Part shown: piece after piece, positions 50,871 through 59,551 of the stretch
How positions within the stretch are numbered: the first letter of the stretch is position 1
How the letters are laid out: every line of letters begins with the position of its first letter
Assembly (NCBI RefSeq): GCF_900109145.1
Contig: NZ_FNYY01000011.1
Coordinates: 1-64,000, forward strand
Origin: Marinovum algicola
Lineage (GTDB): Bacteria > Pseudomonadota > Alphaproteobacteria > Rhodobacterales > Rhodobacteraceae
Reading direction: 5' to 3'
Length of the DNA stretch: 64,000 bases
Translations under genes and position numbers: made by a program
The notes under the pieces: model-generated
Database searches by the model: none
Told to the model about the DNA's origin: nothing
Seen by the model: only the letters and a program-made list of their open reading frames with translations

Positions 50871-52214
50871 ATGACACCTATCGCCATAGGCGTCGGCGGC
50901 CTGATCGCCACCTTCATCCTGATCGCCCTCCGGACGCCGATTTCCTTCGCTCTCGCGGCCTGCGCGACGCTCGGCACAATTTTGAACTTTGCGTTCATGG
51001 GCAGCGGCGGGCCGGATTTCTCACGCGCCTTCGCGCCTTCGATGACGCTGGCCTACGGCGCCATCATCGAGCTGTTCCAGTCCTACGACCTTTCAGCCGT
51101 ACTGCTCTTCATCGGGCTGGGCCATGTCGCCTATGCCGCCGGGATCACCACCGACATCTATGCCGCCGCCCGGGCCTGGCTGTCCCGGATTCCGGGGGGC
51201 CTGGCCGTCGCCTCGGTCATCGGCTGCGGCGGGTTTTCGGCGATCTCGGGCTCAAGTGTTGCCTGCGCCGCGACCATGGGCAAGGTCGCCGTTCCCGAGA
51301 TGCGGCGCTATGGATATTCCGACCGGATCGCGACCGGGGCCGTCGCTGCTGGCGGCACACTCGGCGCGCTGATCCCGCCGAGCGTCCTGTTCATCCTCTT
51401 CGGCATCTTCGCCGAGGAATCCATCTCGAAGCTCTTCATCGCCGCGATCATCCCCGGTCTGATTTCCATGCTGGGCTACACGGTCGTGATCCTGCTCTGG
51501 GCGGTGATGCGCCCGAAGGACCTTCCTGCGGTCATGGAACACCACAGCATGCGGGACCGTCTGGTCGCCATCGCAAAGGCCTGGATCGCGATCCTGATGT
51601 TCGTCATCATCATCGGCGGTATCTATGGCGGCATCTTCACCGCGACCGAGGCCGCAGCGGTCAGTTTCGCCACCGTGTCGATCCTGGCGTTCGCGACAGG
51701 GCGGATCACGCTGAGCGTCTATTGGTCTTCGCTGCGCGAGGCCGCGTTTCAGACGGCGGCGATTTTCCTGATTGCGGGGGCGGCCAAGGTCTTTGTCACA
51801 TTCGTGGCCCTCACCGGTGTCGCGCCGTGGATGGTCAGCCAGGTGCTGGCTTTCGATCCGGGCACCGGCGTTCTGATCTTCGGGATCATCTGCCTCTACA
51901 TCATTCTGGGCATGTTCCTGGATCCGCTCGGGATCATGCTTCTGACCCTGCCGTTCACCCTGCCGCTGATCGAACAGCAGGGGCTCAGCACGATCTGGTT
52001 CGCCGTGATCGTCGTGAAACTGCTTGAAATGGGCCTGCTGACGCCGCCGGTCGGGCTGAATGTCTTCGTGATCCAGTCGGTCACGAACCCGCCGATTCCG
52101 ATCGGCCGCATCTTTGCCGGGGTCGCGCCCTTCTTTGCTATGGACCTGATCGTGCTGACGCTTCTGGTTCTCTTCCCGGCCCTGACTCTCTGGTTGCCAG
52201 CGCAGATCGGATAG
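50871..52214 (+). CDS. dctM: TRAP transporter large membrane subunit (second transporter)
   Basis: A 447-residue polytopic DctM protein with 'CGGFSAISGSSVACAATMGKVA', 'GYSDRIATGAVAAGGTLGALIPPS' and 'LTPPVGLNVFVIQSV', all typical of the family. About 12 hydrophobic segments. With DctQ it forms the sodium-dependent importer for an organic acid, presumably the substrate of the acyl-CoA enzymes that follow. Confidence 0.93.
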   Translation: MTPIAIGVGGLIATFILIALRTPISFALAACATLGTILNFAFMGSGGPDFSRAFAPSMTLAYGAIIELFQSYDLSAVLLFIGLGHVAYAAGITTDIYAAARAWLSRIPGGLAVASVIGCGGFSAISGSSVACAATMGKVAVPEMRRYGYSDRIATGAVAAGGTLGALIPPSVLFILFGIFAEESISKLFIAAIIPGLISMLGYTVVILLWAVMRPKDLPAVMEHHSMRDRLVAIAKAWIAILMFVIIIGGIYGGIFTATEAAAVSFATVSILAFATGRITLSVYWSSLREAAFQTAAIFLIAGAAKVFVTFVALTGVAPWMVSQVLAFDPGTGVLIFGIICLYIILGMFLDPLGIMLLTLPFTLPLIEQQGLSTIWFAVIVVKLLEMGLLTPPVGLNVFVIQSVTNPPIPIGRIFAGVAPFFAMDLIVLTLLVLFPALTLWLPAQIG

Positions 52215-52241
52215 CCACAGCCCCTAGAGGAGTAACACGAC

Positions 52242-53387
52242 ATGATCTTTTCCGAGGACCAGCTCGCGTTGAAAACCGCGGCCGAGAAATTTGCCCGCGA
52301 TATCCTGCTGCCCGGCTACCAGAAGCGCGAAACCCAGCCTTTCGACCGCGACCTTGCGCGCGAGATGGGGGCCATGGGTCTGATCGGCACCGACCTTCCC
52401 GAAGAGCTGGGCGGGCTGGGCGACAGTTCCATCACCACCGGCATGGTGTCCGAGGCGCTGGCGCTTGGCGATTTCAACATGTCCGCCCTTCCCGTCAATG
52501 TGTCGCTGAATGCTGCCGTCCTGATGCAGCACGCGCCGAAAGAGATCACCGACGAATGGGTGCCCAGGATGATCGCGGGCGAAAAGCTGATGGCGATCTG
52601 CCTGACCGAGCCGCGCGGCGGGTCGGACGCCGCCCGGATCGAGCTGCGGGCGAAGAAGCGGGGCATGGACTACGTGCTGACCGGAGAGAAGACCTCGATC
52701 ACCTTTGCCGACTGCGCCGACATCTTCCTTGTTTTCGCCCGCACCGGATCGGTGGAAGAGGGGGCAAAAGGCGTCACTGCCTTCTTCATCCCCGAGGGCA
52801 CACCGGGCATCGCCCGGCTGAAATTCGACGACGTCGGTCACAAATGCGTCGGGCGCGGGTCACTGTTCTTCGAGGATGTCGTGATTCCGGAATGGTGCCG
52901 TCTGGGCGCAGAAGGTACCGGGTTCACACAGGTCATGCACGGGTTCGATTATTCGCGGGCCCTGATTGCCCTAGAATGCGCGGGTGCGGCGCAGGCGTCG
53001 CTGGACGAGGCATGGGCATACGTGAAGGACCGGCAGGCTTTCGGCCGCCCGATCGGTCAGTTTCAGGGTGTCAGTTTTCCGCTGGCCGAGGGCGAGTCGA
53101 TGATCACGGCGATCCGCCAGCTCGCCTATCAGACGCTGCAATTGCGAGAGGCCGGGCTGCCGCATACGTCAGAGGCAGCAATGTGCAAGTGGATGGGGCC
53201 CAAACACGCGGTCGAGGTGATCCACAACTGCCTGCTGGCCAGCGGTCACTACGGCTATTCCTATGACCTGCCGCACCAGCAGCGGATGCGCGATGTCATG
53301 GGGCTGGAAATCGGCGACGGAACGGCAGGCGTGATGAAGCAGATCATCGCCCGCCAGAAGATCGGACGCGCTGCGGTCCCATACTGA
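52242..53387 (+). CDS. Acyl-CoA dehydrogenase with Asp at the usual catalytic Glu
   Basis: A 381-residue flavoprotein acyl-CoA dehydrogenase, complete by length. FAD-binding blocks are 'MAICLTEPRGGSDAARI' and 'YVLTGEKTSIT', and the late helix reads MGLEIGDGTAGVMKQII. In the medium-chain dehydrogenase pattern the base is the Glu of 'YEGTAQIQ'; here Asp stands in that place (GDGTAG). Related enzymes acting on cyclic or branched acyl-CoAs also vary at this site. It follows the TRAP operon by 27 nt with GAGGAG before the ATG. Confidence 0.88.
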   Translation: MIFSEDQLALKTAAEKFARDILLPGYQKRETQPFDRDLAREMGAMGLIGTDLPEELGGLGDSSITTGMVSEALALGDFNMSALPVNVSLNAAVLMQHAPKEITDEWVPRMIAGEKLMAICLTEPRGGSDAARIELRAKKRGMDYVLTGEKTSITFADCADIFLVFARTGSVEEGAKGVTAFFIPEGTPGIARLKFDDVGHKCVGRGSLFFEDVVIPEWCRLGAEGTGFTQVMHGFDYSRALIALECAGAAQASLDEAWAYVKDRQAFGRPIGQFQGVSFPLAEGESMITAIRQLAYQTLQLREAGLPHTSEAAMCKWMGPKHAVEVIHNCLLASGHYGYSYDLPHQQRMRDVMGLEIGDGTAGVMKQIIARQKIGRAAVPY

Positions 53388-53464
53388 GCCGACATCAACT
53401 GAGCTTTTCGAGAAACTGCCACGTCCGCTCGAAATGGGCCTTTCCCCGTTTCGGATCGTTGATC

Positions 53465-54196
53465 GCGTCATCAAACCCGGTGCGTGCTGTTCGCATCAAT
53501 TACCTCCGGACCAGCAACCTTCTGCAACTTGCCCAGGCATTCGGATTCCGGCGCGTGGTCTATGCCAGCTCGGCCGCCGTTTACGGAACGCGGGGCTTCT
53601 ATCAGGAGACCTTCGGGCGCTAGACGGTGACCGAGGACGAGCCGACCCGGCCCTATGATCTGTATGGACGAACGAAGGCGATGCGCGAGGGTCTTGCCGA
53701 ACAGGCGCATCGCGAGGTCGTCGATGTGGTCGGCCTGCGACCGGTGATGACCTTCGGTTTCGGACGGCTCGACGGGGCGGTCGGGATTCTGGTCAAGGCC
53801 ATGAAAGACGTTGCAGAGACGGGGCAGGGGACGGTCACCCATCCCTGGCAGGCCGACACGATGATAAACCCGCTGTACTCCAAGGACGCGGCTGACATCT
53901 TCGTCGAAACGCTTTTTGCCGACCGCAGGTTCAAACGGCCGATCTACAACCTGGGGACCGGGGAGTACCTTTCGATCCGGGAGATGATGGACCTTACCGT
54001 AAAGGTCGCGCCTGCGAGTGGTCGGATCGATTTCGCCGAGGCGCCCGCGTCCGAGGGCGGGGGAAAGGAGACGCCGCTGTTCGACTATGCCGACCTCGAT
54101 TCATCTGAGTTGCGGCAAGAGCTGAACTGGGTACCGCGATACGGGTTCGAAGCCGGGGCCGCAGACTGCATCGAAGATTATCTGAGGGCGGGCTGA
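53465..54196 (+). pseudogene. NAD-dependent epimerase/dehydratase, truncated and with an in-frame stop
   Basis: Reading one frame from 53465 to 54196 gives an extended-SDR epimerase: NPVRAVRINYLRTSNLLQLA, VVYASSAAVYG, the YxxxK catalytic pair in YDLYGRTKAM, and a normal C-terminal substrate domain. A TAG at 53621-53623 interrupts the frame, and the N-terminal 60 or so residues with the GxxGxxG NAD loop are missing. The C-terminal part could only be translated from the GTG at 53627. Clearly non-functional as an enzyme. Confidence 0.82.
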
Positions 54197-54198
54197 AG

Positions 54199-54846
54199 GT
54201 GCGGTCGGCGGGATTGCTGGCAAACTGGTTCGACCTCGAAGAGTCGGACCGCGCCCAGTTCGAAAGGTGGCACAATCACGAACATGTCCGTGAACGCCTG
54301 GAGGTTCCCGGCTTTACCCATGCTCGGCGCTACAGTGCGGTCGGCCCATCCCGGCCCGGACAAGGCTGGCTGATGATCTACGCTGCCGACACCCTGCAGG
54401 TTTTCGCATCGGATGCGTATGCCGCGCGCCGGGCCGCGCCGACGTCGGCCACGATCGCCGCCCGTCCCTTGCTGCGTCGGATGACCCGAACAGCCTATGA
54501 CATCCAAGAGGGATTCGGGGCCGGTCATGGCGGTTTCCTGTGCGTCGTGCGCGCGGATTCCTCGGGGACGAGCGCGCAGCAATTGGACACTCTGCGATCC
54601 GTGGCCTATGGCCTGCGCAATTTGCCGGATGTGGCATCCTGGCAGCTTGGGGTACCTGACAGTGCCGTGACCCATTATAGTGAAACGGACAAGGCAGCCA
54701 CATATCCCTGCGCATTGTACATCGACACTACCGATCCCGACAATCTGAACCAACTCGCCGACGGTGTCCGGATGCGTCCCGGCGGGTCGTCAATCACAGT
54801 GGATCTGTTCCGGCTCACCTTCATGATGAGCCGCGATGATTTCTGA
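54199..54846 (+). CDS. Dimeric alpha-beta barrel (EthD/Dabb-like) protein
   Basis: A 215-residue protein, GTG start, directly after the epimerase remnant. The N-terminal 'FERWHNHEHVRERLEVPGFTHARRY' matches the ferredoxin-like alpha-beta barrel pattern (WxxxHxxxxxxxPGF/xxRRY) found in EthD-like and related ring-processing proteins. A second half of similar size may be a repeat of the fold (LDTLRSVAYGLRNLPDVASW). The role is unknown; it sits among SDRs and acyl-CoA enzymes. Confidence 0.65.
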   Translation: MRSAGLLANWFDLEESDRAQFERWHNHEHVRERLEVPGFTHARRYSAVGPSRPGQGWLMIYAADTLQVFASDAYAARRAAPTSATIAARPLLRRMTRTAYDIQEGFGAGHGGFLCVVRADSSGTSAQQLDTLRSVAYGLRNLPDVASWQLGVPDSAVTHYSETDKAATYPCALYIDTTDPDNLNQLADGVRMRPGGSSITVDLFRLTFMMSRDDF

Positions 54847-54864
54847 CCCGGTGAACGGTTCCGG

Positions 54865-55677
54865 TCAGTTGGGATGCAGAACCGCACCGCCACAGGCCGA
54901 GATCACCTGACCCGAGACATAGCCGGACAGGTCCGTGGCGAGGAACTCCAGCACGTTGGCCATGTCCTCGGTCTGTCCGAACCGACGCAGGGCAATCGCG
55001 TTGAGCTGTTCCGGGGTGCCGACACCCATGGAGGGATCGAGTTTCTTCAGACGGGCGGTTTCGATGATCCCCGGCGCGATTGCGTTGACCCGGATGCCAT
55101 CCGGTCCAAGTTCGGCCGCAAGGGTGCGGGTCAGGTAGGCGACGCCAGCCTTGGCCGCGCCGTAGATGGCGAGGTTGCCGTGTTCAAGCAGCGAAATTCC
55201 GGTCTGGGAAGAGATGTTGACGATCACTCCCGATTTCTGCTGCTTCATCACGGGCGCCACGGCCGCGCAGCACATCTGGGTGGATTTCAGATTGGCCGCG
55301 ATCAGGTAGTCGAAGGCTTCGGGCGTCGTGTCGGTGCTGAGGGTGCCGCTGCCCCGCGCCACGGCGACACCGGCGTTGTTCACCAGGATGTCGATCCGTC
55401 CGAACGCCGCCATGGTTTCTGCAACCAGACCTGCCACGGCCTCGGGGTTACGCAGATCGCCTTGAACGCCGATGGAGCGGCAGCCGAGCGCTTCGATTTC
55501 CGCCATGACGGACTCCGCGCCCAGTTCTTCGCCGATCCGGGCCGCGCCCTGCAGGTTGAGATCCGCGATCACCACGTCTGCGCCAAGCTTGGCCAGCCGC
55601 AGCGCATATGCCCGACCGATTCCGCGGGCCGCGCCGGTAACGATAGCGGTCTTGCCCGCCAGCCGCGCGCCGGTCAA
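54865..55677 (-). CDS. SDR family oxidoreductase
   Basis: A 270-residue classical short-chain dehydrogenase. The coenzyme loop is TGAARGIG (about 14-21), NNAG follows, the catalytic Ser is in ISSQTG and the Tyr-x-x-x-Lys in YGAAK. Asp in 'IADLNLQG' after strand 2 suggests NAD(H) preference. It overlaps the upstream SDR by 4 nt and is the last gene of the minus-strand operon that starts at 61192 or 59459. About 55% of aligned positions look shared with the neighbouring SDR by eye. Confidence 0.9.
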   Translation of the reverse strand: MTGARLAGKTAIVTGAARGIGRAYALRLAKLGADVVIADLNLQGAARIGEELGAESVMAEIEALGCRSIGVQGDLRNPEAVAGLVAETMAAFGRIDILVNNAGVAVARGSGTLSTDTTPEAFDYLIAANLKSTQMCCAAVAPVMKQQKSGVIVNISSQTGISLLEHGNLAIYGAAKAGVAYLTRTLAAELGPDGIRVNAIAPGIIETARLKKLDPSMGVGTPEQLNAIALRRFGQTEDMANVLEFLATDLSGYVSGQVISACGGAVLHPN

Positions 55678-56492
55678 CTGGCGTTCAGGACTGCGCCGCC
55701 ATCGGCGCAGATGACCTGTCCTGTCACATATTGCGAAAGATCACGGGCAAGGAATTCGATGACCCCGGCGCAATCCTCGACCTGTCCAAGCCGCCTGAGT
55801 GGCAGACCCTCGGCCTGCGCATTTGTTCCGAGGCCCCGTTCCGCGGCCTGCGCGGCGACGCGGGATGTCATGATGATCCCCGGCGCGATCGCGTTGACCC
55901 GGATGCCCTGCGGGCCAAGCTCGGCGGCAAGGCAACGGGTCAGAACGGTCACTCCGGCCTTGGCCGCACCGTAGATCGCCAGCGGCCCGCCGGGCAGGGT
56001 CGACACGGCGGTCTGGGAGGTGACATTGATGATGCTGCCGCCGCCGTTCATCAGTCGTGCCGCCGCCTGACAGGCCAGCAGGCAAGAGCGCAGGTTCGCA
56101 TCCATCAGCAGGTCATAATCCGATTGGCTGGTTTGGGTAGCCAGAGGCCCGCTGTCGCGGGCGATGGCCCCGCCGGCGTTGTTCACCAGAATGTCCAGCC
56201 GTCCGAAGGCGGCCTTTGTATCGTCAAAGAGGCGCGCGACATCTTCGGGGTTCGACATGTCGGCCTGAACGGCGATGGAACGGCGGCCCAAGGTTTCGAC
56301 TTCGGCCTGTACACTGTCGGCGGTCAGCTCTTCGTTCCAGTCCCTTGCGCTGTCCAGGTTGATGTCGCTAGCCACGACATCGGCGCCGAGGCTGGCCAGC
56401 CGCAGCGCATAAGCCCGCCCCAGCCCACGCCCGGCCCCGGTCACGATCGCCACCTTTCCAGCCAGCGGCAAGGCCGCAGAATTCTCTGTCAT
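55674..56492 (-). CDS. SDR family oxidoreductase, paralogue of the next gene
   Basis: A 272-residue classical SDR with TGAGRGLG, NNAGGAIARDSG, the catalytic Ser in NVTSQTA and YGAAK. It is very like the gene at 54865-55677 along the whole length, including 'RDSGPLATQTSQSDYDLL' against 'RGSGTLSTDTTPEAFDYL', so the pair probably arose by tandem duplication. Starts and ends are coupled to both neighbours by 4-nt overlaps. Probably hydroxyacyl-CoA or hydroxy-acid dehydrogenases of the local pathway. Confidence 0.9.
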   Translation of the reverse strand: MTENSAALPLAGKVAIVTGAGRGLGRAYALRLASLGADVVASDINLDSARDWNEELTADSVQAEVETLGRRSIAVQADMSNPEDVARLFDDTKAAFGRLDILVNNAGGAIARDSGPLATQTSQSDYDLLMDANLRSCLLACQAAARLMNGGGSIINVTSQTAVSTLPGGPLAIYGAAKAGVTVLTRCLAAELGPQGIRVNAIAPGIIMTSRVAAQAAERGLGTNAQAEGLPLRRLGQVEDCAGVIEFLARDLSQYVTGQVICADGGAVLNAS

Positions 56493-57160
56493 GCGTCGAA
56501 CCTCACGCTATTTTCCAAGGTTTCCCGTCCGACACGGGCGCGATTGGCGTCCACCGATTCATCCTCGTATCCGAAGGAGATGCCAAAGATCAGCCGCTGC
56601 GTTTCAGGAAGTCCGAGGTGTTCGCGGCAGATCGTCGGATAGAGGCCAAGCGCACCCTGCGCACAGGACGCGATCCCGCGCGAGGTCAGAGCGAGCATCA
56701 GGGTCTGCGCGTAGATGCCAAGATCGACCGCCTCGCGCTCTTCGAACCCCTCCATCATGAAAATCATCACGCAATGCGGGGCGCCGAAAAATTCAAGATT
56801 GCGGCGGTAGGCCCAGTCTCGTTTCGGGCGGTCGCTCCGGTCGATGCCCATGGCTCCGTAAAGTTGCACTGCGGCGTCCACCTGCCGTTCGCGATATACA
56901 CCCTCGAACTTGCGATCGGCCGCGAAATCCGGATCGGGGGGGATACCCTCTTTGGCAGCATCCACCATTTTCCGGCCGAGGCTGCGCAGGCTCTCTCCTG
57001 ACAGGACGTAGGACATCCAGGGCTGCACGTTGCAGTTGGATGGCGCGCCCTGGGCCAGACCGAAAACCTCGCGCAGCGTCGCTTCGGGAACTTCGTCTGG
57101 CAGGTAGCCACGCACGGACCGGCGCCGGGTGATGGCTTCGTCCACTGTCATCGTCGTCAT
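56489..57160 (-). CDS. Nitroreductase-family flavoprotein
   Basis: A 223-residue FMN-dependent nitroreductase-fold enzyme. 'RRSVRGYLPDEVPE' is the FMN-binding N-terminal motif, 'AQGAPSNCNVQPW' the second, and 'GIASCAQGALGLYP' the third. Members reduce nitro groups, quinones or enoates with NAD(P)H, and some act on CoA esters. The ATG at 57160 is preferred (GAGGT 7 nt upstream) over longer starts that would overlap the kinase-like gene. Confidence 0.88.
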   Translation of the reverse strand: MTTMTVDEAITRRRSVRGYLPDEVPEATLREVFGLAQGAPSNCNVQPWMSYVLSGESLRSLGRKMVDAAKEGIPPDPDFAADRKFEGVYRERQVDAAVQLYGAMGIDRSDRPKRDWAYRRNLEFFGAPHCVMIFMMEGFEEREAVDLGIYAQTLMLALTSRGIASCAQGALGLYPTICREHLGLPETQRLIFGISFGYEDESVDANRARVGRETLENSVRFDA

Positions 57161-57170
57161 GGTCAGAACC

Positions 57171-58220
57171 TCAGGTTTCATGTCGGGCGGCGATTTCCAT
57201 GCCGCGCCTTGCATAGGCATCCGCCAGAAAGCGTCCGATCCGGGCGCTGTCGGGCAGGGTGGAATTTCCCTGTTCCCCTCGCACTGCGACCCCTGCCGCG
57301 CCGACCGCGCCGCGGAACATCGCGAAGACGCGGTGAAAGTCGGTCATTTCTTCGGGGCTGCCGGCGTGGCGGTAATAGTCGGAGAGGTAGTCTTCCTCGG
57401 CCGGAATCCCGAGCGCCGCGTGATCGAGCCCGAGTATCCCGCCATTCTCGTCCGGCGCCATGTGCCAGGCCTGGGTGTTGAAGCCCACGTCGACGAGCGG
57501 GTGGCCGAGAGTCGAAAGCTCCCAGTCGAGTACGCCGATCACGCGGGGTTCGGTCGGGTGGAAGATCATGTTGCCGATGCGGAAATCTCCGTGACACAGA
57601 GCCAGCTGTTCGCTCTCGGGGATGCGCGCGTCGAGCCAGGTGATCATCCCGTCCAGTGCGGGATTGTCGTCGTCGCCCTTGCGGTACTGCTGCCAGAGCT
57701 GAGACCAGCGACTGATCTGGCGTCTGAAATAGTTCCCCTCGCGCCCGAAGTCCCCAAGGCCGAGCGCCCGGAAATCCAGCCGGTGGATTCGCGCCATCGT
57801 TTCGCACATCGAAGAGTAGAGCGCCGTCCGGTCGGAAGGTGTCAGGCCCGGCGTGGCGTATTCGGTGAAGACCCGGCCGTCGAGCCATTCCATCAGGTAG
57901 AAGGGCGTGCCGATCAGATTGGCGTCCTCGTGGTAATGATAGACTTCGGGCACCGGGACGTCGCTGTCGGCGAGGGCGGTGAGTACGCGGAATTCCCGGT
58001 CGATGGCATGGGCGGATTTCGCCAGCTTTTGCCCAGGCTGTTTGCGCAGGACAGCCCGCCAGTCATCAGCCTGAAGAAAAAACGTCGGATTGGACATGCC
58101 GCCTTCGGTCGGACGCAGGTGCAGGTTGCGCACTTGCCGACCGAGAAATTCCTCGAGAAAGTCGCGGAGCGGAGCCGGATCGAAGCCCGTGACGCTCGTA
58201 TCCGTCGTCTGCGCCTGCAT
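57171..58220 (-). CDS. APH-like phosphotransferase (ACAD10/11 or LvaA type)
   Basis: A 349-residue kinase-fold protein. The N-lobe has 'GGMSNPTFFLQ' and the ATP-lysine strand AVLRKQP; the catalytic loop is LCHGDFRIGNMIFH (Asp of HGD and Asn), and the metal Asp is in IGVLDWELSTLGHP. This pattern is that of the kinase domain fused to acyl-CoA dehydrogenase in ACAD10/11 and of bacterial LvaA, which phosphorylate 4-hydroxyacyl-CoAs. It lies 3 nt from the acyl-CoA dehydrogenase gene, the same partnership as in those systems. An aminoglycoside-resistance role is unlikely. Confidence 0.83.
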   Translation of the reverse strand: MQAQTTDTSVTGFDPAPLRDFLEEFLGRQVRNLHLRPTEGGMSNPTFFLQADDWRAVLRKQPGQKLAKSAHAIDREFRVLTALADSDVPVPEVYHYHEDANLIGTPFYLMEWLDGRVFTEYATPGLTPSDRTALYSSMCETMARIHRLDFRALGLGDFGREGNYFRRQISRWSQLWQQYRKGDDDNPALDGMITWLDARIPESEQLALCHGDFRIGNMIFHPTEPRVIGVLDWELSTLGHPLVDVGFNTQAWHMAPDENGGILGLDHAALGIPAEEDYLSDYYRHAGSPEEMTDFHRVFAMFRGAVGAAGVAVRGEQGNSTLPDSARIGRFLADAYARRGMEIAARHET

Positions 58221-58223
58221 CCC

Positions 58224-59459
58224 TCAACCTTTCCCGAAGCTGAAAAGCGAATGGGCGATCCGGCGCTTCTGAACCTCTTCCGACCCTTCGGTGATCTTGT
58301 AGCGGCGGTGATGGCGGTAGATGTGTTCGAACGGCTTGTGGCGGGAATAGCCCAGTCCCCCATGCACCTGCATCGCGAAATCTGCGGCGCGGCAAACGAG
58401 GTTGTTCGCCATGAAGTTGCAGATCGACACTTCGTCGGTGATCTTCGCCGGGTCCATCTGATCCATCTTCCAGGCGGTGCGGAAGATATAATTGCGGATC
58501 ATCTCGCATTCCGCGTGCAGCTCGGCCAGGGGGAACTGGATCGCCTGTCGCGTGGCTAGCTGTTCGCCGAACAGGACCCTGTCCTTGGCGTAATTCACCG
58601 CCTCGGTGATGCAGTACCGCGATGCGCCCGCGCTTCCTGCCGCCTGGCGGATGCGGTTCTCGTGGATGAACATCATCGCGATTTCCAGGCCACGCCCTTC
58701 TTCATGCAGGATCGCACTGTCGGGCACCCGGACGTCCTTCAGATGCACTTCGGAATGGTCCGTGGGCATGTTGAACGTCCAGTGGTTCATGATGATGTCG
58801 TGGCCCGGGGTGTCGGTCGGCACGATGAACGCAGTGATGCCCTTGCCTGATCCGTCCTTGCCCGAGGTTCTGGCGAAGACGAGGTTGGCCTGCGCCCGCC
58901 CGACCTGCGAATTCCAACGCTTCGCACCGTTGATAACCCAGTGATCGCCGTCCTTCACCGCCCTGGTGGACATCCAAGTGGCGTCCGATCCGTGGTCAGG
59001 TTCGGTCAGCGCAAAGCTTAGATGCTGCTTTCCGGTAATGATCCCTTCGATATAGACCTGCTGTTCCTTGGTGCCGTAGCGGGCGATGGCCGGCACGATC
59101 GGGAAGTTGCCGACAATCGAATTCTCGTCCTGAAGGTCGTTGTGCAGCCCCAGACCCTTGCCCGAGAGATGTTCGCGGATTGCCGCGTTCATCAGGTTGC
59201 CCGAAGCCTGGCCGCCACAGCTTTCGGGCAGGCAAAGCCGCAGATGTCCCGCCGCATCGGCGCGACGCTCCATCTCTGACAGGACTGCGCGCCAATCCTC
59301 TGAGGGGGCGCCGTCATTCTCCCAGTCGGTGCGGGCCCATTCCCGGCGGTGGTCGAAGAACTGGATATTCTCGGCCTCGAGCGGTTTGATTTCGGACTCG
59401 ATGAAAGCGTCGAGTTCGGCAAGCTTGTCGATGATGGTCGTAGGGAGGTTGAAATCCAT
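58224..59459 (-). CDS. Acyl-CoA dehydrogenase (ACAD10/11-like)
   Basis: A 411-residue acyl-CoA dehydrogenase, complete. 'FALTEPDHGSDATWM' and 'DHWVINGAKRWNS' bind FAD; 'MQVHGGLGYSRHKPFEHIYR' and 'YKITEGSEEVQKRRIA' close the active site with the usual Glu. The sequence style (WARTDWENDGAP at the N-terminus, RLCLPESCGG) is of the branch paired with APH-like kinases. With the kinase it could turn a phosphorylated 4-hydroxyacyl-CoA into an enoyl-CoA. Confidence 0.87.
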   Translation of the reverse strand: MDFNLPTTIIDKLAELDAFIESEIKPLEAENIQFFDHRREWARTDWENDGAPSEDWRAVLSEMERRADAAGHLRLCLPESCGGQASGNLMNAAIREHLSGKGLGLHNDLQDENSIVGNFPIVPAIARYGTKEQQVYIEGIITGKQHLSFALTEPDHGSDATWMSTRAVKDGDHWVINGAKRWNSQVGRAQANLVFARTSGKDGSGKGITAFIVPTDTPGHDIIMNHWTFNMPTDHSEVHLKDVRVPDSAILHEEGRGLEIAMMFIHENRIRQAAGSAGASRYCITEAVNYAKDRVLFGEQLATRQAIQFPLAELHAECEMIRNYIFRTAWKMDQMDPAKITDEVSICNFMANNLVCRAADFAMQVHGGLGYSRHKPFEHIYRHHRRYKITEGSEEVQKRRIAHSLFSFGKG

Positions 59460-59551
59460 GGCCCGGGTCCTTTGCTGTTCGTTCGTGCAGGCAGCCGTTT
59501 TGGTTCGGGCGCGTCATACGCCCGGCCAGGTGTCAGTCCTGCGAAATCCGG

